DNA of 40,882 nt from Parafrankia sp. EUN1f. Lineage in GTDB: Bacteria > Actinomycetota > Actinomycetes > Frankiales > Frankiaceae. The notes beneath the pieces were generated by a model. That model saw nothing but the letters and a program-made list of their open reading frames with translations. It searched no databases and had not been told where the DNA came from. This document shows positions 7,329-16,081 of the stretch, one piece after another; position 1 is the stretch's first letter; the number at the start of each line of letters is the position of its first letter. A program made the translations under genes and the position numbers. Where the stretch lies: contig NZ_ADGX01000078.1 of NCBI RefSeq assembly GCF_000177675.1, positions 1 through 40,882 of the forward strand, given 5' to 3'.

Positions 7329-8633
7329 TCAGGCCCCGGCGACCTCGTAGCTCGTCGGGTATCCCTTGTCGTCAAGCGTGCTGATCAGGCCGCCCTGTAC
7401 GCAGGAGGCGGGCGCTGTGGAGGCCGCCTTGCCGCCGCACTGGAACTTCTGCCCGCCCGAGCCGGGCAGCTCCTTCTCCGGCATCGTCTTCAGCGCGTTG
7501 ATGATCGTCGCAGGGGTGACCTCACCGGTGAGGTCCTCCAGCGCCGTCTGCAGGCCCGCGACCGCCGTGAAGATGTTGATGCCGGCGATCTTGCTGGTGT
7601 CGATGTTCTTGCCGTAGGTGGCGGCGATCGCGTTGTACAGGCGGGTCGACGGGTTGTCCGTACCGACCGGGGCGATGGCGGAGATGCTGATGCCCTTGAG
7701 TTGGTCACCGGAGATGGCGGTCCGGGTCGAGTCGGTGACGCACTGGGCGATGGCACTGATCGGGCCGGTGAACCCGACCGCGTTCAGCCCGTTGAGAGCG
7801 CTGATGCAGAACGAGTCGTTGCCGAGGATGAACACCTCACCGTCGTCCTTCGCGATCTGCTGCATCTGCGGCGTCATGTCGGCGGTGCCGATCGGGACGG
7901 CGACCAGCTCGAACTCGATGCCCGCCTTCTTGTAGATCGCGGGCGCGCTGGCCTCGAGCGCTCCCTTCGCCGCCGGGACGTCGATCACGACGGCGGTGAC
8001 CTTCTTGACACCCTCCTTCTGCGCCACCTTGAGCGGGAGCCCGATGGTGCCGAAGGTCGCGTCGGCGAACGAGAACGTGCTCTTGGCGTCGGCCAGCAGC
8101 GCGGTGGCGCTGGTGGAGTAGAGGATCACGGGTATGCCGGCGTCGTGCAGCGGCGTCCAGGCGCTCTCCTGGGCGGCGACGCCGCCGATGACCACCGCGG
8201 CGACGTCCTGCTCGATCATGCGGTTCGCGCAGTCGGCGGTTATGCCGGGATCGGCCTGGGACGCGCAGGTGACCAGCTCGATCGGCCGCCCCGCGATGCC
8301 GGAGCGGTGCTCGTTGAGGTAGGCCACGGTCGCCTTGCCGGCCTCGATCTCGACCGACTGGTCGACGGTCGCCGCCTTCCCGTCGGAGACGAGCCCGATC
8401 CGCACCGGCTCGCCGGCGGCCTTCGCCACCGGTCCCAGTACCTCGGTCGCGTTCGTGGCATCGCCGGTGCCGCTGGCGCCACCGGCTGTGTCGGAGCTGT
8501 CGCTGCCACAGGCCGCGACCAGCAGCAGGCAGGCGGCCAACCCGCCCGCCACAGCGCCTAACCGGACCGCGGCCGGCCGCGGTGCCACCACTCGCCGACG
8601 TGTTGTCCCTCGGCGGAAGCCGTTCTGCCGCAT
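7329..8633 (-). CDS. Branched-chain amino-acid-type ABC transporter substrate-binding lipoprotein
   Basis: 434 residues from ATG 8633 with GAGGT upstream. A basic N-terminus and hydrophobic stretch end in the lipobox LVAAC (Cys42), so the mature protein should be a lipoprotein. The body matches the periplasmic-binding-protein family 6 (LivJ/AmiC-like): VRIGLVSDGKAATVDQ, YLNEHRSGIAGRPIELVTC, NRMIEQDVAAVVIGG and a C-terminal CGGKAASTAPASC. Such proteins in actinobacteria bind amino acids, amides, urea or aromatic acids. No permease or ATPase genes are adjacent, so it is an orphan that must borrow a transporter or act as a sensor. It is divergent from the 9318-20542 catabolic cluster and may deliver its substrate. 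Confidence 0.88.
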   Translation of the reverse strand: MRQNGFRRGTTRRRVVAPRPAAVRLGAVAGGLAACLLLVAACGSDSSDTAGGASGTGDATNATEVLGPVAKAAGEPVRIGLVSDGKAATVDQSVEIEAGKATVAYLNEHRSGIAGRPIELVTCASQADPGITADCANRMIEQDVAAVVIGGVAAQESAWTPLHDAGIPVILYSTSATALLADAKSTFSFADATFGTIGLPLKVAQKEGVKKVTAVVIDVPAAKGALEASAPAIYKKAGIEFELVAVPIGTADMTPQMQQIAKDDGEVFILGNDSFCISALNGLNAVGFTGPISAIAQCVTDSTRTAISGDQLKGISISAIAPVGTDNPSTRLYNAIAATYGKNIDTSKIAGINIFTAVAGLQTALEDLTGEVTPATIINALKTMPEKELPGSGGQKFQCGGKAASTAPASCVQGGLISTLDDKGYPTSYEVAGA

Positions 8634-8697
8634 GGGCGGATTACCTCGTTTCGCTTGTCAGCGGTCGACGATCAGGACCGGCGGCCGGTTGTTTCGG

Positions 8698-8822
8698 GGA
8701 TCGGGAGGTCGATCGATCGGGAGGTCGATCGATCGGTGGGTGCGATCGATCGGTGAGGTGCGATCGGTGAGGTGCGATCGGCTGGTTCCGATCGGCTGTT
8801 CCGATCGGCTGGGTGTGATCGG
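8698..8822. repeat. GATCG-rich degenerate tandem repeats
   Basis: About fifteen GATCG cores in 125 bp, first as GGTCGATCGATCGGGA-type units, then GTGAGGTGCGATCG units, then GGCTGTTCCGATCG units. Each subarray has its own spacing, suggesting slippage expansion. No coding potential was recognised. The whole spacer 8634-9317 between the lipoprotein and CoA-transferase genes holds only these repeats, a candidate promoter and the array at 9187-9297. Confidence 0.8.
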
Positions 8823-8911
8823 CCACGGCGCCGGGCCGTGCGGTTCGCGGCCCGGGTTCGCGAGTCCCGAGGTCCGCGACCTGCGATGCCGGCCGCCGGA
8901 TGACTGTGAGG

Positions 8912-8940
8912 AGGATCGCAACACCTCCGAGAGAAGTCAA
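8912..8940 (-). promoter_or_regulatory. Candidate sigma-70-like promoter for the substrate-binding lipoprotein
   Basis: Read on the minus strand, TTGACT (8935-8940) is followed after 17 nt by GATCCT (8912-8917). The -35 match is good and the -10 poor. It would give a leader of roughly 270 nt containing the GATCG repeats. Confidence 0.3.
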
Positions 8941-9186
8941 CGTTCTACCCAAAACGAGATGGGGTCTTCCCAAGAGGCATGTCGTCGGCCTACATTCGGG
9001 TCGTTCAGCTGACGACGGCGCCTCGCCCGTCTGGTCGCGCCCCAGCCCTTGATCGCAAGCTCCTGATCGTGCGCAGGGGCCGGGCCGCTCTGCCCGCGCG
9101 GGACTTCCGCGTCACCCGCGGGGACGCGTCGTCTCGATCACGAACCCGGCCCGGCCGAACAGACCGACCGGCACGCCGACCGGTAG

Positions 9187-9297
9187 ACCGAACGACCGAA
9201 CGACCGACCGAACGACCGAACGAACGACCGAACGAACGACCGAACGAACGACCGACCGAACGAACGACCGACCGACCGACTGAACCGACTGAACCGA
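9187..9297. repeat. Tetranucleotide (GACC/GAAC) tandem array upstream of the catabolic cluster
   Basis: Roughly 90 bp of alternating GACC and GAAC tetranucleotides, ending in two GACTGAACC units, lie directly before the Shine-Dalgarno of the first catabolic gene (AGAGGAGGAGG at 9301). In one frame it reads as Arg/Thr/Asp/Glu/Pro repeats joined to the CoA-transferase, but the repeat composition and the strong ribosome-binding site after it argue against translation. Confidence 0.85.
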
Positions 9298-9317
9298 CGC
9301 AGAGGAGGAGGTGCCGC

Positions 9318-10529
9318 GTGGCGAAGGGGGCCTTCGACGGCTTACGTGTCGTCGAGCTCGCCCAGTGGGTGTTCGTGCCCGTCGCCGGTGCGCTGCTGGC
9401 GGACTGGGGCGCCGATGTGATCCGGGTCGAGCGGCCCGAGGGCGACCCCTACCGTGCGCTGGCCACCCAGGGCATCGGCACCGATGGCGGCGGCGTGAAC
9501 CTCTCGGTCGCCCTGGCCAACAGGGGCAAGCGCTCCGTCGCCCTCAACCTGCGCACCGAGGCCGGTCGGGCGTCGCTCGACCAGCTACTCGAGTCGGCAG
9601 ACGTCTTCCTGACCAGCTTCCGGCCCGGCGCCCTGGAGCGTCTGGGCCTCGGCGCCGAGGAGCTCACCCGGCGCTTTCCCCGCCTCGTCTACGCCCGAGG
9701 GCACGGTTTCGGTGCCCGCGGCCCGGGGGCCGACCGGCCGGGGTACGACTCGTCGGCCTTCTGGGCGCAGGGCGGCATGGCGCATGTGCTGACGCCACCG
9801 GACCGCGATGCGCCGATCGGCCAGCGCGGCGCGATGGGCGACCGCAACGGCGCGATGGCCCTGGCCTTCGGGATCGCCACCGCGCTGCTGGGCCGGGAAC
9901 GGACCGGTGAAGGGTCGGTCGTCGACGTCTCGCTGCTGGCCACCGCGATGTGGACGCTGTCCTCAGACGTGCTGGCGGCCCTCGCCGGCGGGCGGCCGCG
10001 GGCCGCCAGCGGGCGGGCGGGGTACGTCAACCCGCTCGTCGGGGCGTACCGGACCAGCGACGGGCGGCACATCCAGCTGGTCTTCCTGGAGGCCGACCGA
10101 TACTGGGCCGACTTCTGCCGCCTCGTCGGGCGCGACGACCTCGCCGCCGACCCGCGCTTCGCGGACCTGCGGGCCAGGGCCGAGAACCGCGAGGCCTGCG
10201 TCGCCGAGCTGGAGGCCGAGTTCGCGAAGCGCTCGTTCGACGAGTGGAAGGAGCTGCTCGGACGGATCGACGCGCCGTGGGCTCCCGTGCAGGCCGTGGA
10301 GGAGCTGCTCACCGACCCGCAGGTGCTCGCCAACGACTACCTCGGGGAGGTCGTCGTCGAGGGCGGGCCCAGGTATTCGCTGCCGAACGTGCCCGTACAG
10401 CTCGACGGGGCGCCGCCGGCACTGCGCCGGGCCCCGGAGCACGGCGAGCACACGGAGACGGTGCTGCTCGACCTCGGCTACACCTGGGAACAGATCGTCG
10501 AGCTCAAGGACGCCGGGGTGATCCCGTGA
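9318..10529 (+). CDS. CaiB/BaiF (type III) CoA-transferase
   Basis: 403 residues. Start taken at GTG 9318 because AGAGGAGGAGG ends 6-7 nt before it and family homology begins at once (FDGLRVVELAQWVFVPVAGALLADWGADVIRVERP). An open frame runs back to 8979 through the repeat array and is not credible as protein. Family motifs: NLSVALANRGKRSVALNLRTEAG, the R-P-G-x-L turn in SFRPGALERLG, and GYDSSAFWAQGGMA. These enzymes move CoA between carboxylic acids using an aspartyl-CoA intermediate. It opens an 11-gene plus-strand catabolic cluster; the next gene overlaps its stop by 4 bp. The acid substrate is unknown. Confidence 0.92.
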   Translation: MAKGAFDGLRVVELAQWVFVPVAGALLADWGADVIRVERPEGDPYRALATQGIGTDGGGVNLSVALANRGKRSVALNLRTEAGRASLDQLLESADVFLTSFRPGALERLGLGAEELTRRFPRLVYARGHGFGARGPGADRPGYDSSAFWAQGGMAHVLTPPDRDAPIGQRGAMGDRNGAMALAFGIATALLGRERTGEGSVVDVSLLATAMWTLSSDVLAALAGGRPRAASGRAGYVNPLVGAYRTSDGRHIQLVFLEADRYWADFCRLVGRDDLAADPRFADLRARAENREACVAELEAEFAKRSFDEWKELLGRIDAPWAPVQAVEELLTDPQVLANDYLGEVVVEGGPRYSLPNVPVQLDGAPPALRRAPEHGEHTETVLLDLGYTWEQIVELKDAGVIP

Positions 10530-11002
10530 CGGCCCAGCCGCGGACGACCGAAGGTCAGCCGACCCGGCCGTTACCGGTTCCGGACGCGGTGTCGTCCGGC
10601 TACTGGGAGGCGGCGGCCGGGGGAGTGCTCACCGTGGCTCGCTGCGGACGTTGCCGTGCCCACGCGATCCCACCCGGCCAGGTCTGCCCGTCCTGCGGCA
10701 GCACCGACCCCGGCTACGGCTTCGAGCCGGTCAGCGGGCGGGGCCTGGTGCGGTCCTGGACCGTCGTCCGCCAGGCGTTCCTGCCCGGGTTCTCCGCCGA
10801 CGTGCCGTTCGTCCTCGTCGACGTCGAGCTCGCCGAACAGCCTGAACTGCGCATGATCGGCCGGCTGCTGGACGGCCCCGCGGCCCCCGGGCTGCGGCTC
10901 GGCGCCCAGGTCACGGCGGCGTTCGAGGACGTCGCTGCGGGGGTGGCCGTACCGGCCTTCCAGCTCGCGGACGCGTCCGGGCGGCCTGGGGAGGCGTCAT
11001 GA
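10526..11002 (+). CDS. DUF35 zinc-ribbon/OB-fold protein (thiolase partner)
   Basis: 158 residues from GTG 10526, whose GTGA overlaps the previous stop. The N-terminal rubredoxin-like zinc ribbon has Cys40, Cys43, Cys54 and Cys57 (C-GR-C ... C-PS-C), followed by an OB-fold (RGLVRSWTVVRQAFLPGF..VPFVLVDVEL). Proteins of this DUF35 type pair with thiolase-like partners; in steroid degradation such a domain forms a complex with the Ltp2 aldolase. The thiolase-like gene follows immediately with another ATGA overlap, so the two subunits are almost certainly made together. The role as CoA-substrate-presenting partner is inferred from the family. Confidence 0.9.
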   Translation: MTAQPRTTEGQPTRPLPVPDAVSSGYWEAAAGGVLTVARCGRCRAHAIPPGQVCPSCGSTDPGYGFEPVSGRGLVRSWTVVRQAFLPGFSADVPFVLVDVELAEQPELRMIGRLLDGPAAPGLRLGAQVTAAFEDVAAGVAVPAFQLADASGRPGEAS

Positions 11003-12201
11003 GCCGCCGGTTCGCGGCGCGCGGCCAGGTCGCGATCGTCGGCTACGCGCACAGCGACGTGTGGCGGCACGCGCCCCGGCCGCTCGGCGCCCTCGCCGTC
11101 GACACCGCGCGCGAGGCCATCGCCGACGCGGGACTCAAGCCCGACGACGTCGACGGATTCGTGACGGCGCCGCTGTTCCCGACCGCCGGTGCGCACGCCG
11201 TCGAGGACGGGGTCAGCACCGTGACGGCGCAGTGGCTCGCCGAGCATCTCGGCGTCACCCCCGCCTACACGTCGGGATTCTCGGGGATCGGGCAGCTTCC
11301 CGGGGCGCTGGGGCTGGCGGTGGGCGCCCTTTCCAGCGGCGCCGCCGACTACGTGCTTCTGCACCGGGCGCTGCACAACCCGCCGGGTCGCTACCACGGC
11401 AATCCCCTGCGGGAGGCGGCCGGCTCCGCGCAGTGGACGGCACCGCAGGGCTTCTTCGGCCCGTTGCCGATGATCGCGCTGCCCTACAACGAATACCTCC
11501 AGCGCTACGGCGCCAGCCAGGAGGCGATGGCGGCCGTTGTGACGGAGGCGCGCAAGAACGGCGCGCGGATCCCGTGGTCCTACTGGCGCGACAAGCCGCT
11601 GGGCGCGGAGGAGTACCTCGCCGCGCCGATGATCAGTGACCCGATCCGCCGCTTCGACTGCGACCTGCCGGTCGACGGGGTGGCGGCGTTCGTCCTGACC
11701 TCCGCCGAGCGGGCCCGGGACCTGCCGCACCGGCCGGTTCACATCGCCGGGATCGCCACCGCCGCGCCGCCGCGCCGCCGGCTGCCGCTGCACTGGCCGC
11801 TCGACGACATCATGGCCGCCGGCACCGGGCTGGCCGGGCGGCTCTGGGAGGCGGCCGGGATCGGGCCGGGCGAGGTCGACCTGCCGCAGCTCTACGACGG
11901 TTTCTCGCCGTTCGTCTACTTCTGGCTCGAAGCCCTGGGGCTGTGCCCGGTGGGGGAGGCGCACCGCTTCGTCCAGGACGGGCGCATCGACAGCGACCGC
12001 CCCGACGGGCTGCCGGTGCTCTCCGGTGGCGGCGCCATCGGGAACGGCCGGATGCACGGCGTCCCCCAGATGCTCGAGTGCTACCTGCAGTTGTCCGGCC
12101 GGGCCGGGCCGCGCCAGCGCGAACGGGCGACGGTCGGCGTTGCCTGCCAGTCCTCGCCCCACTTCGGCGGCGCGGTCGTCTACACCACCGAGCCCGCCTG
12201 A
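10999..12201 (+). CDS. Thiolase-like (Ltp2/SCPx-type) protein, probable retro-aldolase subunit
   Basis: 400 residues; ATG 10999 overlaps the DUF35 stop. N-terminal VAIVGYAHSDVWRHA..PLGALAVDTAREAIADAGL and C-terminal VGVACQSSPHFGGAVVY show the thiolase fold. Where a classical thiolase has its nucleophilic Cys, this protein reads AYTSGFSGIGQ (residues 89-99), with no Cys. The LYDGFSPF segment occupies the place of the usual catalytic His motif. Loss of these residues with a DUF35 partner is the pattern of Ltp2-type enzymes that cleave beta-hydroxyacyl-CoA by retro-aldol chemistry rather than by thiolysis. Acetyl-CoA acetyltransferase would be a misleading name. Substrate unknown. Confidence 0.88.
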   Translation: MSRRFAARGQVAIVGYAHSDVWRHAPRPLGALAVDTAREAIADAGLKPDDVDGFVTAPLFPTAGAHAVEDGVSTVTAQWLAEHLGVTPAYTSGFSGIGQLPGALGLAVGALSSGAADYVLLHRALHNPPGRYHGNPLREAAGSAQWTAPQGFFGPLPMIALPYNEYLQRYGASQEAMAAVVTEARKNGARIPWSYWRDKPLGAEEYLAAPMISDPIRRFDCDLPVDGVAAFVLTSAERARDLPHRPVHIAGIATAAPPRRRLPLHWPLDDIMAAGTGLAGRLWEAAGIGPGEVDLPQLYDGFSPFVYFWLEALGLCPVGEAHRFVQDGRIDSDRPDGLPVLSGGGAIGNGRMHGVPQMLECYLQLSGRAGPRQRERATVGVACQSSPHFGGAVVYTTEPA

Positions 12202-12245
12202 GAGGCAGCCCGAGACAGGGCCCGAGACAGGAAGGAGCGAGCACC

Positions 12246-13715
12246 GTGACGGAGATCCTCGCCGAACGCCGCTCGTACATCGCCGGACGCTGGGTCGACG
12301 GCGACGAGTCGTTCGACGTCGAGAACCCGGCCGACGAGTCGGTCGTGACGAGCGTGGCCGCGGCGTCGCCGGCCGATGTGGAGCGGGCCATCCTCGCCGC
12401 GCGGGACAGTTTCGACCAGGGCACCTGGGCCGAGACCCCGGTGGCGGAGCGGGCGAGGGTGCTGCGTGCCCTGCTCGACCACATCGAGACACTGCACGCG
12501 CCGCTGGTCGCCAGCATGGTGGCCGAGGCCGGTCAGCCGGTGCTCTTCGCCGAGTTCGCGCAGTACGCGGCCGGGATCACGCTCGCCCGCAACACCATCG
12601 ACCTCTACCTGTCGATGCCGCACGAGCAGGCCAACCCCGTCCCGCTCGACGAGCTGGTGCGCGGCGGGCTCAAGGCGAGCGTGCGCCGCCACGAGCCGGT
12701 CGGGGTCGTCTCGGCGATCACCCCCTACAACGGGGCGATCATCATGGCGTTCCAGAAGCTGATCCCGGCGCTGATGGCCGGCAACTCGGTCGTGCTGCGC
12801 CCGAGCCCGCTCACGCCGATCTCGTCGCTGGCCTTCGGCGCGGCGGCGGAAGCGGTGGGCCTGCCGCCCGGCGTGCTCAGCGTCGTGATCGAGCAGGGCT
12901 CGGCCGGGGCCGAGCTGCTCACCAGCCACCCGGCGGTGGACATGGTGTCCTTCACCGGCTCCACCGCGGTCGGCCGGAGCATCCTCGCCCAGGCCGCGCC
13001 CACGGTGAAGCGGGTCGCCCTCGAGCTCGGCGGCAAGTCGGCGCAGATCTACCTGCCGGACGCGGTGGAGCGGGTCGCCGCCGGTGCGGCGGCGGTGGTG
13101 GCGATGACCGCCGGGCAGGCGTGCGTCGCGGCCACCCGCATCCTGGTGCCCGCCGATCGCAAGGACGAGGTGGTCCAGATCGTCGCGCAGGCCTACTCCG
13201 CGCTGACCGTCGGCCCGCCGTCCGATCAGAAGGCCACAATGGGCCCGCTCATCAACGCCGCCGCCCGCGAGCGCTGCGCCCGGATCATCGCGGCGGCCGA
13301 ACAGCACGGCGGCAAGGTCGCCCTCGGCGGCGGCCGCCCGGCCGGGCTGGACCGCGGCTACTACGTCGAGCCGACCGTCCTCGACCTGCCGGACAACAGC
13401 AACCCGGCGGCGCAGGAGGAGATCTTCGGCCCGGTCGTGAGCGTGCTCGGCTACCGCGACCTCGACGACGCGGTGCGCATCGCCAACGACAGCCCCTACG
13501 GGCTGGCCGGCCAGGTCTACGGCGCCGATCTCGCGGCGGCGACCTCGGTCGCGCGCCGGCTGCGCACCGGCGCGGTGAACGTCAACGCCGGCATGTTCAG
13601 CGCGTACGCCCCGAGCGGCGGCTACAAGCAGAGCGGCCTGGGCCGCGAACGGGGACCGGACGGCATCCGGGCGTTCCAGGAGGTCAAGCACATCGCTGTG
13701 GGCGAGCTGCGCTAG
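12246..13715 (+). CDS. Aldehyde dehydrogenase (NAD(P)+-dependent)
   Basis: 489 residues, normal for the family. Start GTG 12246 has GGAAGGAG upstream; longer in-frame starts run back into the thiolase gene. Motifs: SFTGSTAVGRSI (cofactor binding), LELGGKS with general-base Glu260, GQACVA with catalytic Cys293, and EEIFGPVVSV. The residue before the substrate pocket is TPYNGAI instead of the more common PWN, keeping the conserved Asn. It oxidises an aldehyde to the acid, which the cluster's CoA-transferase or acyl-CoA ligase could then activate. It begins 44 nt after the thiolase-like gene. Confidence 0.93.
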   Translation: MTEILAERRSYIAGRWVDGDESFDVENPADESVVTSVAAASPADVERAILAARDSFDQGTWAETPVAERARVLRALLDHIETLHAPLVASMVAEAGQPVLFAEFAQYAAGITLARNTIDLYLSMPHEQANPVPLDELVRGGLKASVRRHEPVGVVSAITPYNGAIIMAFQKLIPALMAGNSVVLRPSPLTPISSLAFGAAAEAVGLPPGVLSVVIEQGSAGAELLTSHPAVDMVSFTGSTAVGRSILAQAAPTVKRVALELGGKSAQIYLPDAVERVAAGAAAVVAMTAGQACVAATRILVPADRKDEVVQIVAQAYSALTVGPPSDQKATMGPLINAAARERCARIIAAAEQHGGKVALGGGRPAGLDRGYYVEPTVLDLPDNSNPAAQEEIFGPVVSVLGYRDLDDAVRIANDSPYGLAGQVYGADLAAATSVARRLRTGAVNVNAGMFSAYAPSGGYKQSGLGRERGPDGIRAFQEVKHIAVGELR

Positions 13716-13798
13716 CGGCTCGCCCGGAGGACGCGGGCCCGCCCGTCCCGCCTCGCTTCGCCCGGACCTGACCAAGAGCAAGAGCAGGAGGAGGAGAC

Positions 13799-15016
13799 AT
13801 GACCTCTGACCCGAACGGCCTGAACCTCGACTGGCTGATCTCGGTCGACGACCACGTTCTCGAACCGCCGCACCTGTGGGTGGAGCGCGTCCCCGCCAAG
13901 GACCGCGACCGCGCTCCGCACATGGAGATCGACGACAGGGGGATGGACTTCTGGGTCTACGACGGCAAGAAGTTCCCCAGCTCGGGCCTGTCCGCGGTGG
14001 CCGGCAAGTCGAAGGAGGAGTTCTCCCCGGAGCCCCTCGCCTACAGCGAGATGCGCCCTGGCTGTTACGACGCCGCCGAGCGCATCAAGGACATGGACCA
14101 GGCCGGCGTCCTCGCGTCGCTGTGCTTCCCGACGCTGCCCAGGTTCTGCGGGCAGCTGTTCTACGAGGCCTCCGACCGGGACTTCGGCCTGGTCTGCCTG
14201 AAGGCCTACAACGACTGGATGATCGAGGAATGGTGCGGCGCGGCCCCCGGCCGGTACATCCCGCTCGTCCTCATCCCGCTCTGGGACCCGGCCCTGGCCG
14301 TGAAGGAGCTGGAGCGCTGCGCCGCGAAGGGCGCGACGTCGTTCGCGTTCTCCGAGAACCCGGAGCCGCTCGGCCTGCCGACGATCCATGATCCGTCCGG
14401 CTATTGGGAGCCGGTGATGGCCGCGGCCAACGACCTGGAGATGGTCGTGTCGATGCACGTCGGCTCGTCCTCGCAGGTGCCGAAGATCGCCTCGAACACC
14501 CCGTTCATGGCGAACCTGACCTGGGGCGCCATGCGTACCTCGGGAACCATGCTGTCCTGGCTGTTCTCCGGCCTGTTCCAGCGATACCCGAACCTGAGGA
14601 TCGCCCTGTCGGAGGGTGAGGTCGGCTGGATGCCGTACTACCTGGAGCGGGCCGCGCAGGTTGTCGACAAGCAGCGCTACTGGGTCCAGCGGGGCGCGAC
14701 GTTCGGGGACCACGGTGCCGCGACCAGCGTCGACCTGGACACCTTCGACGTCCGCCAGACTTTCCGCGACCACGTCTTCGGCTGCTTCATCGAGGACCAC
14801 CACGGCATCGCCAGCATCGCCGAGATCGGCGAGGACAACATCATGTGCGAGACGGACTACCCGCACTCCGACTCCACCTGGCCCAACTGCATCCAGACGG
14901 TCAAGAGCATCATCAGCCACCTCCCGGCGCAGACCCAGTACAAGCTGCTGCGGGGCAACGCCGAGCGGCTCTACCGCTTCACCCCCGCCGCGCCGCCCGT
15001 GCTCGCGGGGGTCTGA
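13799..15016 (+). CDS. Amidohydrolase family 2 protein (decarboxylase/hydrolase)
   Basis: 405 residues from ATG 13799 after a GAGGAGGAG Shine-Dalgarno. The metal site is recognisable: DDHVLEPP near residue 17 (an H-x-x-E-P motif), SMHVGSSSQVPK near residue 220, and ETDYPHSDSTWP with the late Asp and His near residue 355. This branch of amidohydrolase 2 (ACMSD-like TIM barrels) contains nonoxidative decarboxylases and hydrolases, and members are common in terpenoid, steroid and aromatic catabolic loci of actinobacteria. It sits between the aldehyde dehydrogenase and ferredoxin genes with the next start 4 nt after its stop, so it belongs to the operon. The exact reaction is not decidable. Confidence 0.88.
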   Translation: MTSDPNGLNLDWLISVDDHVLEPPHLWVERVPAKDRDRAPHMEIDDRGMDFWVYDGKKFPSSGLSAVAGKSKEEFSPEPLAYSEMRPGCYDAAERIKDMDQAGVLASLCFPTLPRFCGQLFYEASDRDFGLVCLKAYNDWMIEEWCGAAPGRYIPLVLIPLWDPALAVKELERCAAKGATSFAFSENPEPLGLPTIHDPSGYWEPVMAAANDLEMVVSMHVGSSSQVPKIASNTPFMANLTWGAMRTSGTMLSWLFSGLFQRYPNLRIALSEGEVGWMPYYLERAAQVVDKQRYWVQRGATFGDHGAATSVDLDTFDVRQTFRDHVFGCFIEDHHGIASIAEIGEDNIMCETDYPHSDSTWPNCIQTVKSIISHLPAQTQYKLLRGNAERLYRFTPAAPPVLAGV

Positions 15017-15019
15017 AAA

Positions 15020-15286
15020 GTGGCTCAGATCGGCGCGGTCACGGTCGTGATCGACCGAGGGCGCTGCATCGGCAGCGGGATGTGCGTGATGTACGCGCCG
15101 GCGACCTTCGAGCACGACGACGCGGCCAAGGCCGTGCTCGTCGAGCCGATCGGCGACTCCCCCGAGACCGTGGAGAACGCGGTGGACGCCTGCCCCACCG
15201 GGGCACTGGCGCTGGCTCCGGCACCAGCTCCGGCCTCGGCCCCGGTGGCGGCTGACGCCTCCCCATCAGAGAGGGAACAAACATGA
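15020..15286 (+). CDS. [3Fe-4S]-type ferredoxin for the cluster P450
   Basis: 88 residues from GTG 15020, 4 nt after the preceding stop. Only three cluster cysteines are present: Cys16 and Cys22 in C-IGSGM-C, and Cys58 in ACPTGAL. This is the actinobacterial P450-partner pattern that ligates a 3Fe-4S cluster. The last ~25 residues are an Ala/Pro-rich tail (APAPAPASAPV) unlike the core. It ends in a 4-bp overlap with the SDR, and the P450 is the second gene downstream. It probably shuttles electrons from an unlinked reductase to that P450. Confidence 0.92.
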   Translation: MAQIGAVTVVIDRGRCIGSGMCVMYAPATFEHDDAAKAVLVEPIGDSPETVENAVDACPTGALALAPAPAPASAPVAADASPSEREQT

Positions 15287-16074
15287 GTTCCACCGCACTG
15301 CTCGACGGCAGGAGCGCGATCGTGACCGGCGCCGGCTCGGGTGTCGGGCGGGCGTCGGCCCTGCGTTTCGCCGAGGAGGGCGCCCGGGTCGTGTGCGCCG
15401 ACATCGATCTCGGCTCGGCGAAGGAGACGGTCCAGCTGGTCGAAGCCGCCGGCGGCACCGCCGTGGCCGTGGCCTGCGACGTCTCCCAGGAGGACGACGT
15501 GGCGGCGGCGGTCGCGGCCGCCGTGGACAGCTTCGGCCGGCTCGACATCATGTTCAACAACGCGGGGATCCCGACGCCGCGGCTGGGGGCGGGCTTCACC
15601 GACCACACGGTCGCCGACTTCGACCGGCTGGTCGCGGTCAACCTGCGCGGGGTGTTCCTCGGCTCCCGCCAGGCCGTGCTGAGGTTCCGCGAGCAGGGCG
15701 ACGGCGGGGTCATCGTCAACACCGGCTCGGTCGCCGGCCTCGTCTCCTGGGGCGGCTCCGTATACGGCGCCACCAAGGCCGGGGTGCACCAGCTGACGCG
15801 CGCCGTGGCCATCGAGGGGGCGCCGTACGGCATCCGCGCCAACGCCATCTGCCCGGCGGGCATGCCGGCGACGAACTTCATGGCCGCCGGCGGCCTGCCG
15901 TCCAGCCCGGAGCTGCTGGAGGCGACGTCCCGGCAGGTCGGTGCCTCGCATCCGCTCGGCCGCCCGATCACCGCCGAGGACTGCGCCGAGGCCGCGGTCT
16001 TCCTCGCCTCGGACCGCGCCGCCAACATCACCGGCGTGCTGCTGCCCATCGACGGCGGATACGTGGCCAGGTGA
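15283..16074 (+). CDS. Short-chain dehydrogenase/reductase (SDR)
   Basis: 263 residues from ATG 15283, overlapping the ferredoxin stop. Classical SDR: nucleotide-binding TGAGSGVG, NNAG near residue 90, catalytic Ser in NTGSVAG, and YGATK with Tyr161 and Lys165. The Asp of VVCADIDL after beta-strand 2 favours NAD(H). C-terminal GVLLPIDGGYVAR is typical. It likely oxidises the alcohol produced by the P450, or a beta-hydroxyacyl intermediate, in the same pathway. Confidence 0.93.
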   Translation: MSSTALLDGRSAIVTGAGSGVGRASALRFAEEGARVVCADIDLGSAKETVQLVEAAGGTAVAVACDVSQEDDVAAAVAAAVDSFGRLDIMFNNAGIPTPRLGAGFTDHTVADFDRLVAVNLRGVFLGSRQAVLRFREQGDGGVIVNTGSVAGLVSWGGSVYGATKAGVHQLTRAVAIEGAPYGIRANAICPAGMPATNFMAAGGLPSSPELLEATSRQVGASHPLGRPITAEDCAEAAVFLASDRAANITGVLLPIDGGYVAR

Positions 16075-16081
16075 CGGACCG

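Noticed and set aside
8979-9317. N-terminal extension of the CoA-transferase through the tetranucleotide array
   Set aside because: It would encode Arg-Pro-Thr-Glu repeats, and a strong AGAGGAGGAGG ribosome-binding site sits right before the GTG at 9318.
12180-13781. 533-codon minus-strand frame opposite the aldehyde dehydrogenase
   Set aside because: Shadow frame from high third-position GC; the plus strand has all aldehyde dehydrogenase motifs.
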